Source: an uncultured Olsenella sp. (GTDB taxonomy: Bacteria; Actinomycetota; Coriobacteriia; Coriobacteriales; Atopobiaceae). From it: a stretch of 64,000 nucleotides of DNA. A program made the position numbers and the translations under genes. The notes under the pieces were generated by a model. The model had not been told where the DNA came from and searched no databases. It saw nothing but the letters and a program-made list of their open reading frames with translations. Of the stretch, positions 7,917 to 16,593 are shown in pieces (the first letter of the stretch is position 1; every line of letters begins with the position of its first letter). The stretch covers positions 1-64,000 of the forward strand of contig CAKUIF010000003.1 of assembly GCA_934660915.1 (NCBI GenBank), in the 5' to 3' direction.

Positions 7917-8447
7917 ATGAACATCGTTGTATTGAGCGGCAGTCCGCGCAAGGGCGCCAATACCGACACCATGGTCGATGCGTTTGCCCAGACCGCGCGC
8001 GAGGGCGGCCATACGGTCGAGGTCGTGCGCGTTGCCGGCAAGAAGATCGCCGGTTGCCTGGGTTGCCAATACTGCTTCGCCCACGAGGGCGCCTGCGTGC
8101 AGAAGGACGACATGGCCGGCGTGGTCGAGGCGCTGAAGGCTGCCGACATGGTCGTCTTTGCCTCGCCTATCTACTGGTTCGACATTACCGCGCAGGAGAA
8201 GGCCGTCATCGACCGCCTGTACGCCTTCGGCGCCACGGGTTTCCCGTTCACCAGGACGGCCCTTTTGCTCGACAGCCACAGCGAGGGCGTCTACGACGCG
8301 GCGATCGCTGCGTACAAGTCGGCGTGCGCATACTGCAAGTGGGAGGACCAGGGTATTGTCACCATCAGCGGCATGACCGAGCGCGACAGCATTGCCTCAT
8401 CACCCAAGCTTGAAGAAGTGCGCGAGCTGGCGCGCAGCCTAGCGTAG
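7917..8447 (+). CDS. NADPH-dependent FMN reductase / flavodoxin-family protein
   Basis: A 176-residue flavodoxin-fold oxidoreductase of the iron-sulfur-flavoprotein/WrbA-like NAD(P)H reductase group. The FMN phosphate loop is SGSPRKGANT (residues 7-16). GCLGCQYCF (residues 47-55) gives a compact cysteine set as in iron-sulfur flavoproteins, and ASPIYWFDITAQEKAVIDR is the typical second FMN-contact region. GGAGAGGAGA lies ahead of the ATG. It stands alone, with a REP palindrome one base after the stop codon. Probably a cytoplasmic FMN-dependent reductase; substrate unknown. Confidence 0.88.
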   Translation: MNIVVLSGSPRKGANTDTMVDAFAQTAREGGHTVEVVRVAGKKIAGCLGCQYCFAHEGACVQKDDMAGVVEALKAADMVVFASPIYWFDITAQEKAVIDRLYAFGATGFPFTRTALLLDSHSEGVYDAAIAAYKSACAYCKWEDQGIVTISGMTERDSIASSPKLEEVRELARSLA

Positions 8448-8448
8448 C

Positions 8449-8475
8449 GTGAACAGGGGACGTACCCCTGTTCAC
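8449..8475. repeat. REP palindrome (forward orientation) left of the RAYT gene
   Basis: Perfect 27-base near-palindrome: arms GTGAACAGGGG and CCCCTGTTCAC around ACGTA. The asymmetric centre gives each copy an orientation; this one reads forward. Confidence 0.9.
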
Positions 8476-8583
8476 GTCTCTCCGTTCATCCTGCCCGCTC
8501 CGCCGTTCGCTCCCATCTTGAAAAAATGGGGTCGCGCCTGGGTATTAACCGGATTCACGGAACCCGTCCAAGAGGAGGCGGAT

Positions 8584-9342
8584 GTGCCCAGGGCAGCCAG
8601 AAAAGTATCGGAGAGTGGCCTTTATCACGTGATGGTAAGAGGCGCTTCTCGCCAGCTAATCTTTGAGGATGACGCAGACAGGCGGTCGTTCCTCGCGTTT
8701 CTTGCCAAAGGGTGCGAGGAGTGCGGCGTGAGGCTCCTGGCTTATGTTTTGATGGGAAATCACCTTCATTTGGTGGCCGGGGGCTCCGTGGAGGATGTTT
8801 CGAACTGTATGCGGCGAGTGACCGGGGAATATGCCGCGAAGTTCAATGGCCGACATGGCAGGTGCGGCCATCTTTTCCAAGATAGGTTCAAGAGCGAACC
8901 GATCGAAGACGACGGGTATTTGCTCACAGTCATTCGCTACGTTCACCAGAACCCTGAGGTTGCCGGACTAGCAAAGACGGCTGATTGGCCGTGGAGCAGT
9001 TACCGAGAATACATCGGCAAAGCCAGCCTGATTGACCCAGAGATTGTGTTTGATATGCTGGGCGGCGTTGACGGGTTCGTAAAGTTCCATGCTCAGCCCC
9101 ATGGTGGCAAGAAGCCCATTGAGTGCGAAGAGCACGTGGCTCGGAAGCGACTTTCCGACGAGGAGGCAATCGCTGCCGCTCGGGATTTGCTCGGCAGGCT
9201 GTCTCTTGAGTCTCTTTCCGGCTTGCCAAAAGGCGAGAGGGACGAAGCCGTCGGAAAGCTGCGCTGCGCCGGTTTGGGTGTTCGCCAGATTCAGCGCCTT
9301 ACGGGCATCTCGCTCGGAGCCATCTCGAAGGCGTGCCCGTGA
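8584..9342 (+). CDS. REP-associated tyrosine transposase (RAYT, Y1/IS200-like)
   Basis: Single-strand DNA transposase of 252 residues. The HUH motif is His60-Leu-His62 (GNHLHLV) and the catalytic tyrosine is Tyr119 in RYVHQNP, both canonical for Y1 enzymes. A C-terminal helix-turn-helix-like segment (AGLGVRQIQRLTGISLGAISKA) is typical of RAYTs. The GTG start at 8584 follows AGAGGAGG by about five bases; reading further upstream enters the REP palindrome. The gene has no element ends of its own and is flanked by REP copies on both sides, the usual layout of a domesticated RAYT with its REP substrates. Confidence 0.93.
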   Translation: MPRAARKVSESGLYHVMVRGASRQLIFEDDADRRSFLAFLAKGCEECGVRLLAYVLMGNHLHLVAGGSVEDVSNCMRRVTGEYAAKFNGRHGRCGHLFQDRFKSEPIEDDGYLLTVIRYVHQNPEVAGLAKTADWPWSSYREYIGKASLIDPEIVFDMLGGVDGFVKFHAQPHGGKKPIECEEHVARKRLSDEEAIAAARDLLGRLSLESLSGLPKGERDEAVGKLRCAGLGVRQIQRLTGISLGAISKACP

Positions 9343-9350
9343 ACAACGAC

Positions 9351-9377
9351 GTGAACAGGGGACGTACCCCTGTTCAC
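9351..9377. repeat. REP palindrome (forward) right of RAYT
   Basis: Same 27-base sequence and orientation as the copy at 8449, nine bases after the transposase stop. Confidence 0.9.
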
Positions 9378-9409
9378 GCGTCTGCCACCTTGTCGTTTTC
9401 TTTCACATC

Positions 9410-9436
9410 GTGAACAGGGGTACGTCCCCTGTTCAC
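9410..9436. repeat. REP palindrome (reverse) right of RAYT
   Basis: Reverse-complement orientation (centre TACGT). With the copy at 9351 it forms an inverted pair 32 bases apart, like a BIME. It ends four bases before the stop of the topoisomerase A gene. Confidence 0.9.
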
Positions 9437-9440
9437 GGCC

Positions 9441-11681
9441 TTAGTCGAACAGGCTCGGCATGTCGTTTTCCTTCATGAGGGCGCCGGCGGAGGGGAGACT
9501 CTGCGCGGTGAACCTGTCCACCCAGGCACCGTTGCCCAGGATGTCCTCGATCACGCCAACTGTGGTGACGATGCGGTTCTTCTTTGCAGTGAAGGCCTGG
9601 ACGCCCTGCGTGCTGGTGGTCGTCTTGGTCTTGAGCAGCGACGTGTTGAAGTTCATCAGGCGGAAGTCGTTCGAGACGAGCGCCAGGTCGCGGTCCTCCT
9701 TGAGCACCTGGGCATAGAGCAGCTTGCTGCCGCCATAGATGGCGTTCTTGAGGCGCTTGCGGTTGGTCTTGGTCACGTAGCCGGCAAGCGCGACGCGGAC
9801 GACGCGGCCGTTCTCGAAGACGAAGAGCGCATCGGCCTTGTAATCCTCGGGGTCGATCACCCAGATCACGTTTTCATCGGGATCCATCTCGAGGTCGGTC
9901 GGCAGGTACGAGCCGAGCTGCGCCGACTTGGTGTCCTCGAATGACGCGACCTTGCACTTGTATACCTGGCTCTTGTCGGTGAACACCAGCAGCTCGTGCG
10001 TGTTGGAAGAAGGAAACTCGATGAAGGGCTTATCGCCGTCCTTGTACTTGAGCGCGGCGCCCGTCTTGAGCACGCGGTCCGTCATCTTCTTGAGGTAGCC
10101 CTCGCGCGAGAGCATGATGGTGACCGGGTACTCCTCGACCTCGGGCTCCAGGCTCACCTCAATGACGTCGGACGGCTCGATCCTGCCCGTGCGGCGCGGC
10201 ATCACGTACTTCTTGTTGACCGCCGCCAGCTCGTCGCTGATTACCTTCTTGATATTGTCCTCGCTGGAAAGAATATCCTCGAGCTCGGCGATCTCGTCCT
10301 CGAGCTTCGCGATGTCCTTGGTGCGGTTGAGGATGTACTCCTCGTTGATGTTGCGGAGCTTGAGCTCGGCGACGAACTCCGCCTGGGTCTCGTCGATGTC
10401 GAAGCCGCGCATGAGGTTGGGAACGACCTCGGCCTCGAGTTTGGTTCCGCGGATGATGGCGATGGCCTTGTCGATATCGAGCAGGATCGCCTCGAGGCCG
10501 TGCAGCAGGTGCAGGCGCTCGGACTTCTTTCCAAGGTCGAAGCTCACGCGGCGGCGGGTGGACTGGATGCGCCACTCGACCCACTCGTGCAGGATCTGGC
10601 GCACACCCATGACGCGAGGATAGCCGTCGACCAGTACGTTGAAGTTGCACGAGAACGAGTCCTGCAGCGTGGTCGAGCGGAAGAGCTTCGCCATGAGCTC
10701 GTCGGGGTCGACGCCGCGCTTCAGGTCGATGGCGATGCGCAGGCCCGAGAGGTCGGTCTCGTCGCGGATGTCGGCGATCTCGCGCACCTTGCCCTCCTTG
10801 GAGAGCTTGACGATGCGCTCGATGATGACGTCGGTCTTTGTGGTGTAGGGAATCTCGTAGACCTCGATGATGCGCTCTTCGGGGATCCAGCGCCAGCGGG
10901 AGCGGATCTGGAAGCTGCCGAGGCCGGTCTCAATGATGCGCTCCATCTCCTCGCGGCGGTAGATGATCTCGCCGCCGGTCGAGAAGTCGGGCATGGGCAT
11001 GTACTCGAGCAGGTCGCACTCGGGGTCCTCGAGGTAGTGCATCGTGGCGGTGCAGACCTCGTTGAGGTTGAAGCCGCAGATGTCAGACGCCATGGCGACG
11101 CCGATGCCCTTGTTTGCGGACACGAGGATGTTGGGGAACGTGGTGGGCAGCAGGCGCGGCTCCTTCATGGCGCCGTCGTAGCTGTCGACGAAGTCCACCG
11201 GGTCCTTGTCGATGTCCTTGAAGATCTCGGCGCAGATGGGGGAGAGCTTGGCCTCGGTGTATCGCGAGGCGGCGTAGCTGAGGTCTCCGGAGTAGTACTT
11301 GCCGAAGTTGCCCTTGGACTCGACGAAGGGCGCCAGCAGCGCCTCGTTGCCGGTGGCAAGACGAACCATCGTCTCGTAGATGGCGGCGTCGCCGTGAGGG
11401 TTCAGCTTCATGGTCTGGCCCACGATGTTTGCGCTCTTCTGGCGCTCGCCCTTGAGCAGGCCCATCTTGTACATGGTGTAGAGCAGCTTGCGGTGCGAGG
11501 GCTTGAAGCCGTCGATCTCGGGGAACGCGCGCGAGACGTTGGTGCTCATGGCGTAGGGCATGTAGTTGGTCTCGAGCGTCTGGGTAATGGGCTGCTCCGT
11601 GACCTCGGAGTGCAGTCCGATGACGTTCTCGTTGCTGACCTGCTTCTTTTTGGGCTGGGACTTGGTTTTCTTCTTTGCCAC
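9441..11681 (-). CDS. parC: type IIA DNA topoisomerase subunit A (ParC/GyrA-like)
   Basis: DNA-cleaving subunit of 746 residues. The winged-helix core includes IDGFKPSHRKLLYTMY and the catalytic Arg140-Tyr141 (AASRYTEAKLSP). A coiled-coil arm spans about 420-490 and the C-terminal beta-pinwheel shows repeats such as SREGYLKKM, DKSQVYKCKV and FENGRVVRVAL. No GyrA box (QRRGGKG) is visible, favouring a ParC-like decatenase over gyrase. The GTG start follows AGAGGAAATC. It lies 75 bases downstream of the B subunit and is probably co-transcribed. Gyrase itself is expected elsewhere in the genome. Confidence 0.93.
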   Translation of the reverse strand: MAKKKTKSQPKKKQVSNENVIGLHSEVTEQPITQTLETNYMPYAMSTNVSRAFPEIDGFKPSHRKLLYTMYKMGLLKGERQKSANIVGQTMKLNPHGDAAIYETMVRLATGNEALLAPFVESKGNFGKYYSGDLSYAASRYTEAKLSPICAEIFKDIDKDPVDFVDSYDGAMKEPRLLPTTFPNILVSANKGIGVAMASDICGFNLNEVCTATMHYLEDPECDLLEYMPMPDFSTGGEIIYRREEMERIIETGLGSFQIRSRWRWIPEERIIEVYEIPYTTKTDVIIERIVKLSKEGKVREIADIRDETDLSGLRIAIDLKRGVDPDELMAKLFRSTTLQDSFSCNFNVLVDGYPRVMGVRQILHEWVEWRIQSTRRRVSFDLGKKSERLHLLHGLEAILLDIDKAIAIIRGTKLEAEVVPNLMRGFDIDETQAEFVAELKLRNINEEYILNRTKDIAKLEDEIAELEDILSSEDNIKKVISDELAAVNKKYVMPRRTGRIEPSDVIEVSLEPEVEEYPVTIMLSREGYLKKMTDRVLKTGAALKYKDGDKPFIEFPSSNTHELLVFTDKSQVYKCKVASFEDTKSAQLGSYLPTDLEMDPDENVIWVIDPEDYKADALFVFENGRVVRVALAGYVTKTNRKRLKNAIYGGSKLLYAQVLKEDRDLALVSNDFRLMNFNTSLLKTKTTTSTQGVQAFTAKKNRIVTTVGVIEDILGNGAWVDRFTAQSLPSAGALMKENDMPSLFD

Positions 11682-11756
11682 GATTTCCTCTTGCTGCTTT
11701 TGTTGGGCCGATTCGGTGCGCTGACGGCGAGGTTGCTCGCCGGTGTGGGTTGCGCC

Positions 11757-13754
11757 TTACTGCAGGTCCAACTGGTCCAGGTACTCTTTGCCGTGCTCGG
11801 CGATGTGGCGCTTGCGGCCCTCGTCGTCGTTGCCCAGCAACAGGTTAAACATGGTTTCCATCTTTACGACGTCCTCGGGCTCCACCTTGATCAGGCGGCG
11901 CGTCTCGGGGTTCATGGTGGTGAGCCACATCATGTCCGGGTCGTTCTCACCAAGACCCTTCGAGCGGTTGATGGAGCACTTCTGGTCGCCGATTTCCTTC
12001 AGGACGTCGTTCTTCTCGAGCTCGGTGTAGGCGAAGTAGGTCTTCTCCTTGCAGTTGATCTCGTAGAGCGGCGACTCGGCGATGTAGACGTAACCCTCGT
12101 CGATGAGCGTGGGCACCAGGCGGTAGAGCATCGTGAGGATGAGCGTGCGGATGTGGTAGCCGTCGACGTCGGCGTCGGTACAGATGATGACCTTGCTCCA
12201 GTTGAGGTTGTCGAGGTCGAAGGTGGCGAGGTTCTTGATGCGCTTATCTTTGATCTCCACGCCGCAGCCGAGGACGCGCATGAGGTCCATGATGATGTCG
12301 GACTTGAAGATGCGCGGGTAGTCCTCCTTGAGGCAGTTCAAGATCTTGCCTCGGACCGGCATGACGCCCTGGAACTCCGCGTCGCGGGACGTGCGAATGG
12401 CGCCTGCCGCGGAGTCGCCCTCTACGATGTAGATTTCGCGGCGACCCTTGTCCTTCGAGCGGCAGTCGATGAACTTCTGCACGCGGTTGGCCATGTCGGT
12501 CTTCTGCTGCAGGTTGGTCTTGATGCTCTGACGGGTCTTCTCGGCGTTCTCGCGGGAGCGCTTGTTGATAAGAACCTGGTCCACGATCTTGCCGGCGGCG
12601 TCTTTGTTCTCGATCAGGTAGGTCGAGAGGCGCTCCTTGAAGAAGGCCGTCATGGCCTGCTGGATGAAGCGGTTGTTGATGGCCTTCTTGGTCTGGTTCT
12701 CGTAGGAGGTCTGGGTGGAGAAGCAGTTGGTCACGAGCACGAGGCAGTCCTGGACGTCCTGCCACTTGATGGCGCTCTCGTTCTTGTTGTACTTGCCCTG
12801 GCTCTTGATGTAGGCGTCGAGCGCGCTGGTCAGGGCGCTGCGGGCCGCCTTCTCGGGCGAGCCGCCGTTTTCGAGCCAGGATGAGTTGTGGTAGTACTCC
12901 TGCATTTGGAAGGTGCGGGAGAAGCACATGCAGGCGGTGATCTTGACGTTGTAGTCGGGCAGGTCCTCGCGGTCGCGGCCGCGGCGGTCCGCCTCTACAA
13001 AGAAGGGCTCGGTGAGGTAGTTGGCGCCGACCTTCTCGAGCACGTAGTCCTCGATGCCCTTGGGATAGCAGAAGTCTTCCTCAGCGAACTCGCCGTCCTC
13101 GCCCTCGATGCGCAGGCGGAAGGTCACGTTGGCGTTAACCACGGCCTGGCGACGCATGGTCTCGCGGTACCACTCGTCGGGGATGTCGATCGAGGTGAAG
13201 ACCTCGAGGTCAGGGCGCCACTTGATGGTGGTGCCGGTGCGGTCCTCATCTGCGGGCTCAATCTGCAGCGCTTTCTTCTTTGCGCCTACGACCTTGCCCT
13301 TCTTGAAATGCAGGGAGTATTTGTTGCCGTCGCGCCAGACCGTGACGTCCATGTACTCGGAGGCGTACTGGGTCGCGCAGGAGCCTAGGCCGTTGGTGCC
13401 GAGCGAGTAGTCGTAGTCGCCGCTTCCGTTGTTGTCGTACTTGCCGCCGGCGTAGAGCTCGCAGAAGACGAGCTCCCAGTTGAAGCGCTTCTCGGTGGGG
13501 TTCCAGTCCAGTGGGCAGCCGCGGCCGTTGTCCTCCACTTGGATGGAGCCGTCGGAAAAGGCCGTGAGGGTGATCAGCTTGCCGTAGCCCTGACGGGCCT
13601 CATCGACCGCGTTGGACAGGATCTCGAAGGCGGCGTGCGCGCAGCCGTCGAGGCCGTCCGAGCCGAAGATGACGGCGGGGCGCAGGCGGACGCGCTCCTC
13701 GTCCTTGAGCTGTCTGATGCTGTCGTTACCATAGTTCGCGGTGTTCTTTGCCAT
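11757..13754 (-). CDS. parE: type IIA DNA topoisomerase subunit B (ParE/GyrB-like)
   Basis: ATPase subunit of 665 residues. The GHKL domain shows Glu44 in FEILSNAVDEA, EDNGRGCP and LGTNGLGSCATQYAS; the Toprim domain shows VEGDSAAGAIRTSRD and TDADVDGYHIRTL, and the C-terminus has RSKGLGENDPDMMW. EGDSAAG departs slightly from the common EGDSAGG. The ATG at 13754 follows GAGGGA. First gene of the parE-parC pair. A LexA-like palindrome lies 90 bases upstream (13844-13855), so damage-responsive control is possible but unproven. Confidence 0.93.
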   Translation of the reverse strand: MAKNTANYGNDSIRQLKDEERVRLRPAVIFGSDGLDGCAHAAFEILSNAVDEARQGYGKLITLTAFSDGSIQVEDNGRGCPLDWNPTEKRFNWELVFCELYAGGKYDNNGSGDYDYSLGTNGLGSCATQYASEYMDVTVWRDGNKYSLHFKKGKVVGAKKKALQIEPADEDRTGTTIKWRPDLEVFTSIDIPDEWYRETMRRQAVVNANVTFRLRIEGEDGEFAEEDFCYPKGIEDYVLEKVGANYLTEPFFVEADRRGRDREDLPDYNVKITACMCFSRTFQMQEYYHNSSWLENGGSPEKAARSALTSALDAYIKSQGKYNKNESAIKWQDVQDCLVLVTNCFSTQTSYENQTKKAINNRFIQQAMTAFFKERLSTYLIENKDAAGKIVDQVLINKRSRENAEKTRQSIKTNLQQKTDMANRVQKFIDCRSKDKGRREIYIVEGDSAAGAIRTSRDAEFQGVMPVRGKILNCLKEDYPRIFKSDIIMDLMRVLGCGVEIKDKRIKNLATFDLDNLNWSKVIICTDADVDGYHIRTLILTMLYRLVPTLIDEGYVYIAESPLYEINCKEKTYFAYTELEKNDVLKEIGDQKCSINRSKGLGENDPDMMWLTTMNPETRRLIKVEPEDVVKMETMFNLLLGNDDEGRKRHIAEHGKEYLDQLDLQ

Positions 13755-13843
13755 GGTTGCTTTTCGGTGTTCCCTCTCCTGCGCCTCAATCGTTCAGATA
13801 GTCAAGTTAGCATAGCCCTGGCCACGCCAACACGAAATCCATC

Positions 13844-13855
13844 GAACATTCGTTC
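13844..13855. promoter_or_regulatory. LexA-like GAAC-N4-GTTC site before parE
   Basis: GAACATTCGTTC fits the core GAAC-N4-GTTC; the full 14-base match to CGAACRNRYGTTYC is imperfect. It lies between the stop of the DUF234 ATPase gene and parE, both on the minus strand. Confidence 0.3.
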
Positions 13856-13884
13856 TCTTGTTAAACGAGTATGGGGGACTTGTC

Positions 13885-15267
13885 CTAATCGAACATCTGC
13901 GGTAGGTCGATGAGGATGGTTTTGTTGTCACTGCTTGCCTCGAAGCCCGAACGAGAGAAGAACCCGTAGCGATGGCACTTGAGCCCCGTTGCCTCGACTT
14001 GGGCGATTTCCTTGTCAACCATCATCTGTGTGATGGGTGATTTGCGGAACTTGGCCTCGTAGAATGCGTAGCCCTCCGGATCTTGCGTCACTACGTCGAA
14101 TTCGCCGCTTGTCTTGTTTGCGGGGTCGTCGTACCAGTACTTGCCTATGGCGTCGAAAGCCGGCTCAATCTTGCCGGTCCGATTCTGTCGCACGAGGTAT
14201 TGACGGCAGATCTCCTCAAACATATGCGGAACGTAGTTTTCTTCGAAGTCCCGGGAAACGTGGCGATCAAAGAAGACTTCCGAATCGAGCAGCTGTCGCG
14301 CGGAGGTATTACGAAAGACGTAGCGATAGTAGAAGAGCGAAAGCGGGTCCACTACATAGTAGCCAGACTTGCGCTTGTTCGTGGGGTCGTTAATGGGCGC
14401 GCGCTTTTGAACGATTTCAAGCGATATGAGCTTGTCTAACACGTCGGCCATAGCGGGGCCGCTCGAGACATGCGACTGTGCCAGCACGTCTCCCCAGCGC
14501 GAGTAGCCTTGCGCGAGGGCTCCGAAGACCTCGTTGGCGTTGGTCATCTTGGAGATTTCGGCGCTGAGGTAGCCCGGCACTTCGCTTTCCAGGCGAGCGC
14601 CGGGCTCCGTAACAAGCTCGATGATGTTGCCGCGCACGCTTTGAGACTGATCAATGAGACGGTTGTAAAAAGGAATGCCGCCAAAAACGCTGTAGAGGCG
14701 CACTTTATCCTCGGGCGAAAACGCGGGATAGAACTTCGCGGCGTCGAAATAGTCCATAGGCTTGAGTTCAAGCGTGAGGTCGATGCGCCCGTAGAGCGGG
14801 CTTTCATGCTCAATGAGGGATTTCATAATCTCAACGTAGGAGCCGCACAGAACGATGCTCAAACGCGAGCCTTCCCTATAAGCGTCGATTGAGGTCTGTA
14901 GGATGCTGTCCAGGCCTTTAACTGCATCTCTCAGGTAAGGGTATTCGTCGAGGACGAGGGTGATGTTCTTGTCCGCGGCCTGATTAAACAGAAACTCGAT
15001 GAGTTCGCGGGTACTCGAGAAGGCGAGCGGCGGAAACCCCAGCGCGTTGGCAACAAGCGAAGAGAGGCTCTCGAGGTTGTCGGCCTCGGAGGTCTGACGG
15101 CACTCGTAATAGATTGTTACGTGGTCCGCCAGGTCGGTAAGGGCTTGCTTGATGAGCTCGCTTTTGCCTACGCGCCGCCTGCCGTAGATAAGGACGTTGC
15201 GCTGCTTACGTGCGTTGAGCGCTTTCTTGATTCGAGCGAGTTCGTGCTCCCTGCCGATGAATTCCAC
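13885..15267 (-). CDS. ATP-binding protein, AAA ATPase with DUF234 C-terminus
   Basis: A 460-residue archaeal-type ATPase. It opens with MEFIGREHELARI, then Walker A GRRRVGKSELI (residues 29-39), Walker B LVLDEYPYL near residue 105 and an arginine-rich sensor region. The C-terminus is a DUF234 nuclease-like fold with GEFDVVTQDPEGYAFYEAKFRKS, an E-x-K arrangement of PD-(D/E)xK type. The start is GTG; GGAGGG lies about 13 bases upstream, a long spacing. Members of this family are frequent and mobile in gut bacteria and archaea; the role is unclear. A large palindrome precedes the gene and may be its operator. Confidence 0.9.
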   Translation of the reverse strand: MEFIGREHELARIKKALNARKQRNVLIYGRRRVGKSELIKQALTDLADHVTIYYECRQTSEADNLESLSSLVANALGFPPLAFSSTRELIEFLFNQAADKNITLVLDEYPYLRDAVKGLDSILQTSIDAYREGSRLSIVLCGSYVEIMKSLIEHESPLYGRIDLTLELKPMDYFDAAKFYPAFSPEDKVRLYSVFGGIPFYNRLIDQSQSVRGNIIELVTEPGARLESEVPGYLSAEISKMTNANEVFGALAQGYSRWGDVLAQSHVSSGPAMADVLDKLISLEIVQKRAPINDPTNKRKSGYYVVDPLSLFYYRYVFRNTSARQLLDSEVFFDRHVSRDFEENYVPHMFEEICRQYLVRQNRTGKIEPAFDAIGKYWYDDPANKTSGEFDVVTQDPEGYAFYEAKFRKSPITQMMVDKEIAQVEATGLKCHRYGFFSRSGFEASSDNKTILIDLPQMFD

Positions 15268-15334
15268 TTACTCGGTTCCCTCCGACTCGGTTTTGCCTGA
15301 GTTAATTGTAGCGCATGACCTGCCTTATACACAT

Positions 15335-15375
15335 GTTTACTCGGACAAAACCGAGTCGGTTCTGTCCGAGTAAAC
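15335..15375. promoter_or_regulatory. nested palindrome upstream of the DUF234 ATPase
   Basis: Perfect 13-bp arms GTTTACTCGGACA (15335-15347) and TGTCCGAGTAAAC (15363-15375) enclose a second palindrome AACCGAGTCGGTT. Related half-sites ACTCGGTT recur at about 15269 and 15283, beside the start codon. The cluster looks like a multi-site operator for autoregulation or a recombination/mobility signal. Confidence 0.5.
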
Positions 15376-15447
15376 AGTCGATTCATACTGCATTTGAGCT
15401 AGCAAGCCTCGGTGCTACCCCCGTTCATAGGCTTGTTCGAGCGCCTG

Positions 15448-15719
15448 TTAGCGCTTGGCGAGGTTCTTGCTGAACGAGGTGTCGGAGTGGCGTGCCCAAA
15501 CCACATAGACGAGGACGCTTACCACGCAGGCCAGCGAGACAATCACCCACATGTTCGAATAGCCCATGGCGGTAATCAACGAGCCAGCGAGGCCGCCGCC
15601 GAGGCCGTAGCCGATGTCATAGCCGCACAAAAACGTCGAATTGGCCGAGCCGCGCGTCTCGTCGGTTGAGGCGTGGACCGCCATCGACTGCAGCGAGGGC
15701 TCAAGGCCGCCGGACACCG
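15448..15719 (-). pseudogene. MFS transporter C-terminal fragment
   Basis: Residues reading GGLEPSLQSMAVHASTDETRGSANSTF and two hydrophobic helices (YGLGGGLAGSLITAMGY, MWVIVSLACVVSVLVYVVW) match the last two membrane spans of a major facilitator transporter. The coding similarity ends exactly where a REP palindrome begins at 15720, and no N-terminal part exists on the other side. About 90 residues remain of an expected 400. Confidence 0.7.
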
Positions 15720-15744
15720 GAACAGGGGACGTACCCCTGTTCAC
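15720..15744. repeat. REP palindrome, 25-base copy at gene ends
   Basis: Forward copy missing the first two bases of the left arm. It joins the truncated MFS fragment to the 3' end of the transglutaminase-like gene, whose TGA stop (15741-15743) lies inside the repeat. Confidence 0.85.
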
Positions 15745-16439
15745 GCGTTGCGGATTATCTTTATGTTCTGATTCATGAGGTGCCTGCCAATATGGCAGTA
15801 GGCAAACGCCTTAGGCGCGGACATGGCCTGGCTGTGCTCTTGCAACAGGTCGTCCGGGCAGTCATAGATTCCAAGGTCGCGGGTGATCCCTTCGCTTTGG
15901 ATGTAAGTGTTGTTGCGGTCGAAGTCGACCGCCGGGTGCTTGAAGTCCTTGACGGCGACGCCGTAGCCGCAAAATGCGCCGGCGCATTCAGGATGGGCCG
16001 CTTGCAGGTTTCTCAGATAGCCCCTATCGAGAATGAATCCCTCGAGTTCGTACCAGTGACTGTCAAGAAGGACCTCGACCCAACTGTGCAGGATCTCTTG
16101 CGGTGCGTTGCGATAGACGATGCCGGTCATAGCGCCTTTTTGTAGCTTCTTGTCGATCATGAATCCATGGACCCGGCAGGGGATATTGCATGAGCGTAAT
16201 AGTGCCATGAAGAGTGTTCCCTTGGTGTTGCACTGGCCAAAACCGTCGGCCAGGACGCGCGATGCAGGGATGCCGTCGTCGGTGTTGTAGCCAAACAGGA
16301 TCTCATCGCTCACGAAGTAGTAAATGGCGCGCGTCCGCTCTAACTCGGGAAGTGCGCTCCAGGCGCGCTCGTGAACCAGTGCCTGGACAAGGGCGCTGCC
16401 GTAGTCGAGCATCGGCGTCTCTCCTAGGTATCGCTCCAT
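15741..16439 (-). CDS. transglutaminase-like (papain-fold) domain protein
   Basis: A 232-residue cytoplasmic protein with a transglutaminase-core triad: Cys70 in DGFGQCNTKG, His118 in ILHSWVEV and probably Asp138 in FILDRG. Such domains act as peptidases or amidases, and the real substrate is unknown. The start follows AAGGA by about nine bases. The C-terminus reads IIRNA and its stop codon is provided by the REP palindrome, so the native C-terminal residues may have been replaced when the repeat inserted. Upstream lies another REP copy and then divergent guaA. Confidence 0.85.
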   Translation of the reverse strand: MERYLGETPMLDYGSALVQALVHERAWSALPELERTRAIYYFVSDEILFGYNTDDGIPASRVLADGFGQCNTKGTLFMALLRSCNIPCRVHGFMIDKKLQKGAMTGIVYRNAPQEILHSWVEVLLDSHWYELEGFILDRGYLRNLQAAHPECAGAFCGYGVAVKDFKHPAVDFDRNNTYIQSEGITRDLGIYDCPDDLLQEHSQAMSAPKAFAYCHIGRHLMNQNIKIIRNA

Positions 16440-16465
16440 GTTGTGTGTCCTTCTTTACCGTTTCC

Positions 16466-16492
16466 GTGAACGGGGGTGCGTCCCCCGTTCAC
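16466..16492. repeat. REP palindrome, GGGGG variant
   Basis: Arms GTGAACGGGGG and CCCCCGTTCAC around TGCGT: compensatory changes in both arms (A-T to G-C) preserve pairing. It lies between the transglutaminase-like gene and guaA. Confidence 0.85.
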
Positions 16493-16593
16493 GTCCAACA
16501 GGGAAAACCTCGGAATAACTGAATACTATTATATGTTGTGACCAATGCGCCTGCGCGCGCCGGCGCATCCCATCGACCCCGAAGGAGCCCAGC

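Noticed and set aside
8449..8583. N-terminal extension of the RAYT transposase to a start inside the REP palindrome
   Set aside because: The extra 45 residues lack family similarity, and GTG 8584 has its own strong ribosome-binding site.
9996..12884. Open frame of about 960 codons on the plus strand opposite the topoisomerase genes
   Set aside because: It is the antisense shadow of GC-rich coding sequence: composition is Val/Leu/Asp/Gly repeats with no domain, while both minus-strand genes show full family motifs.
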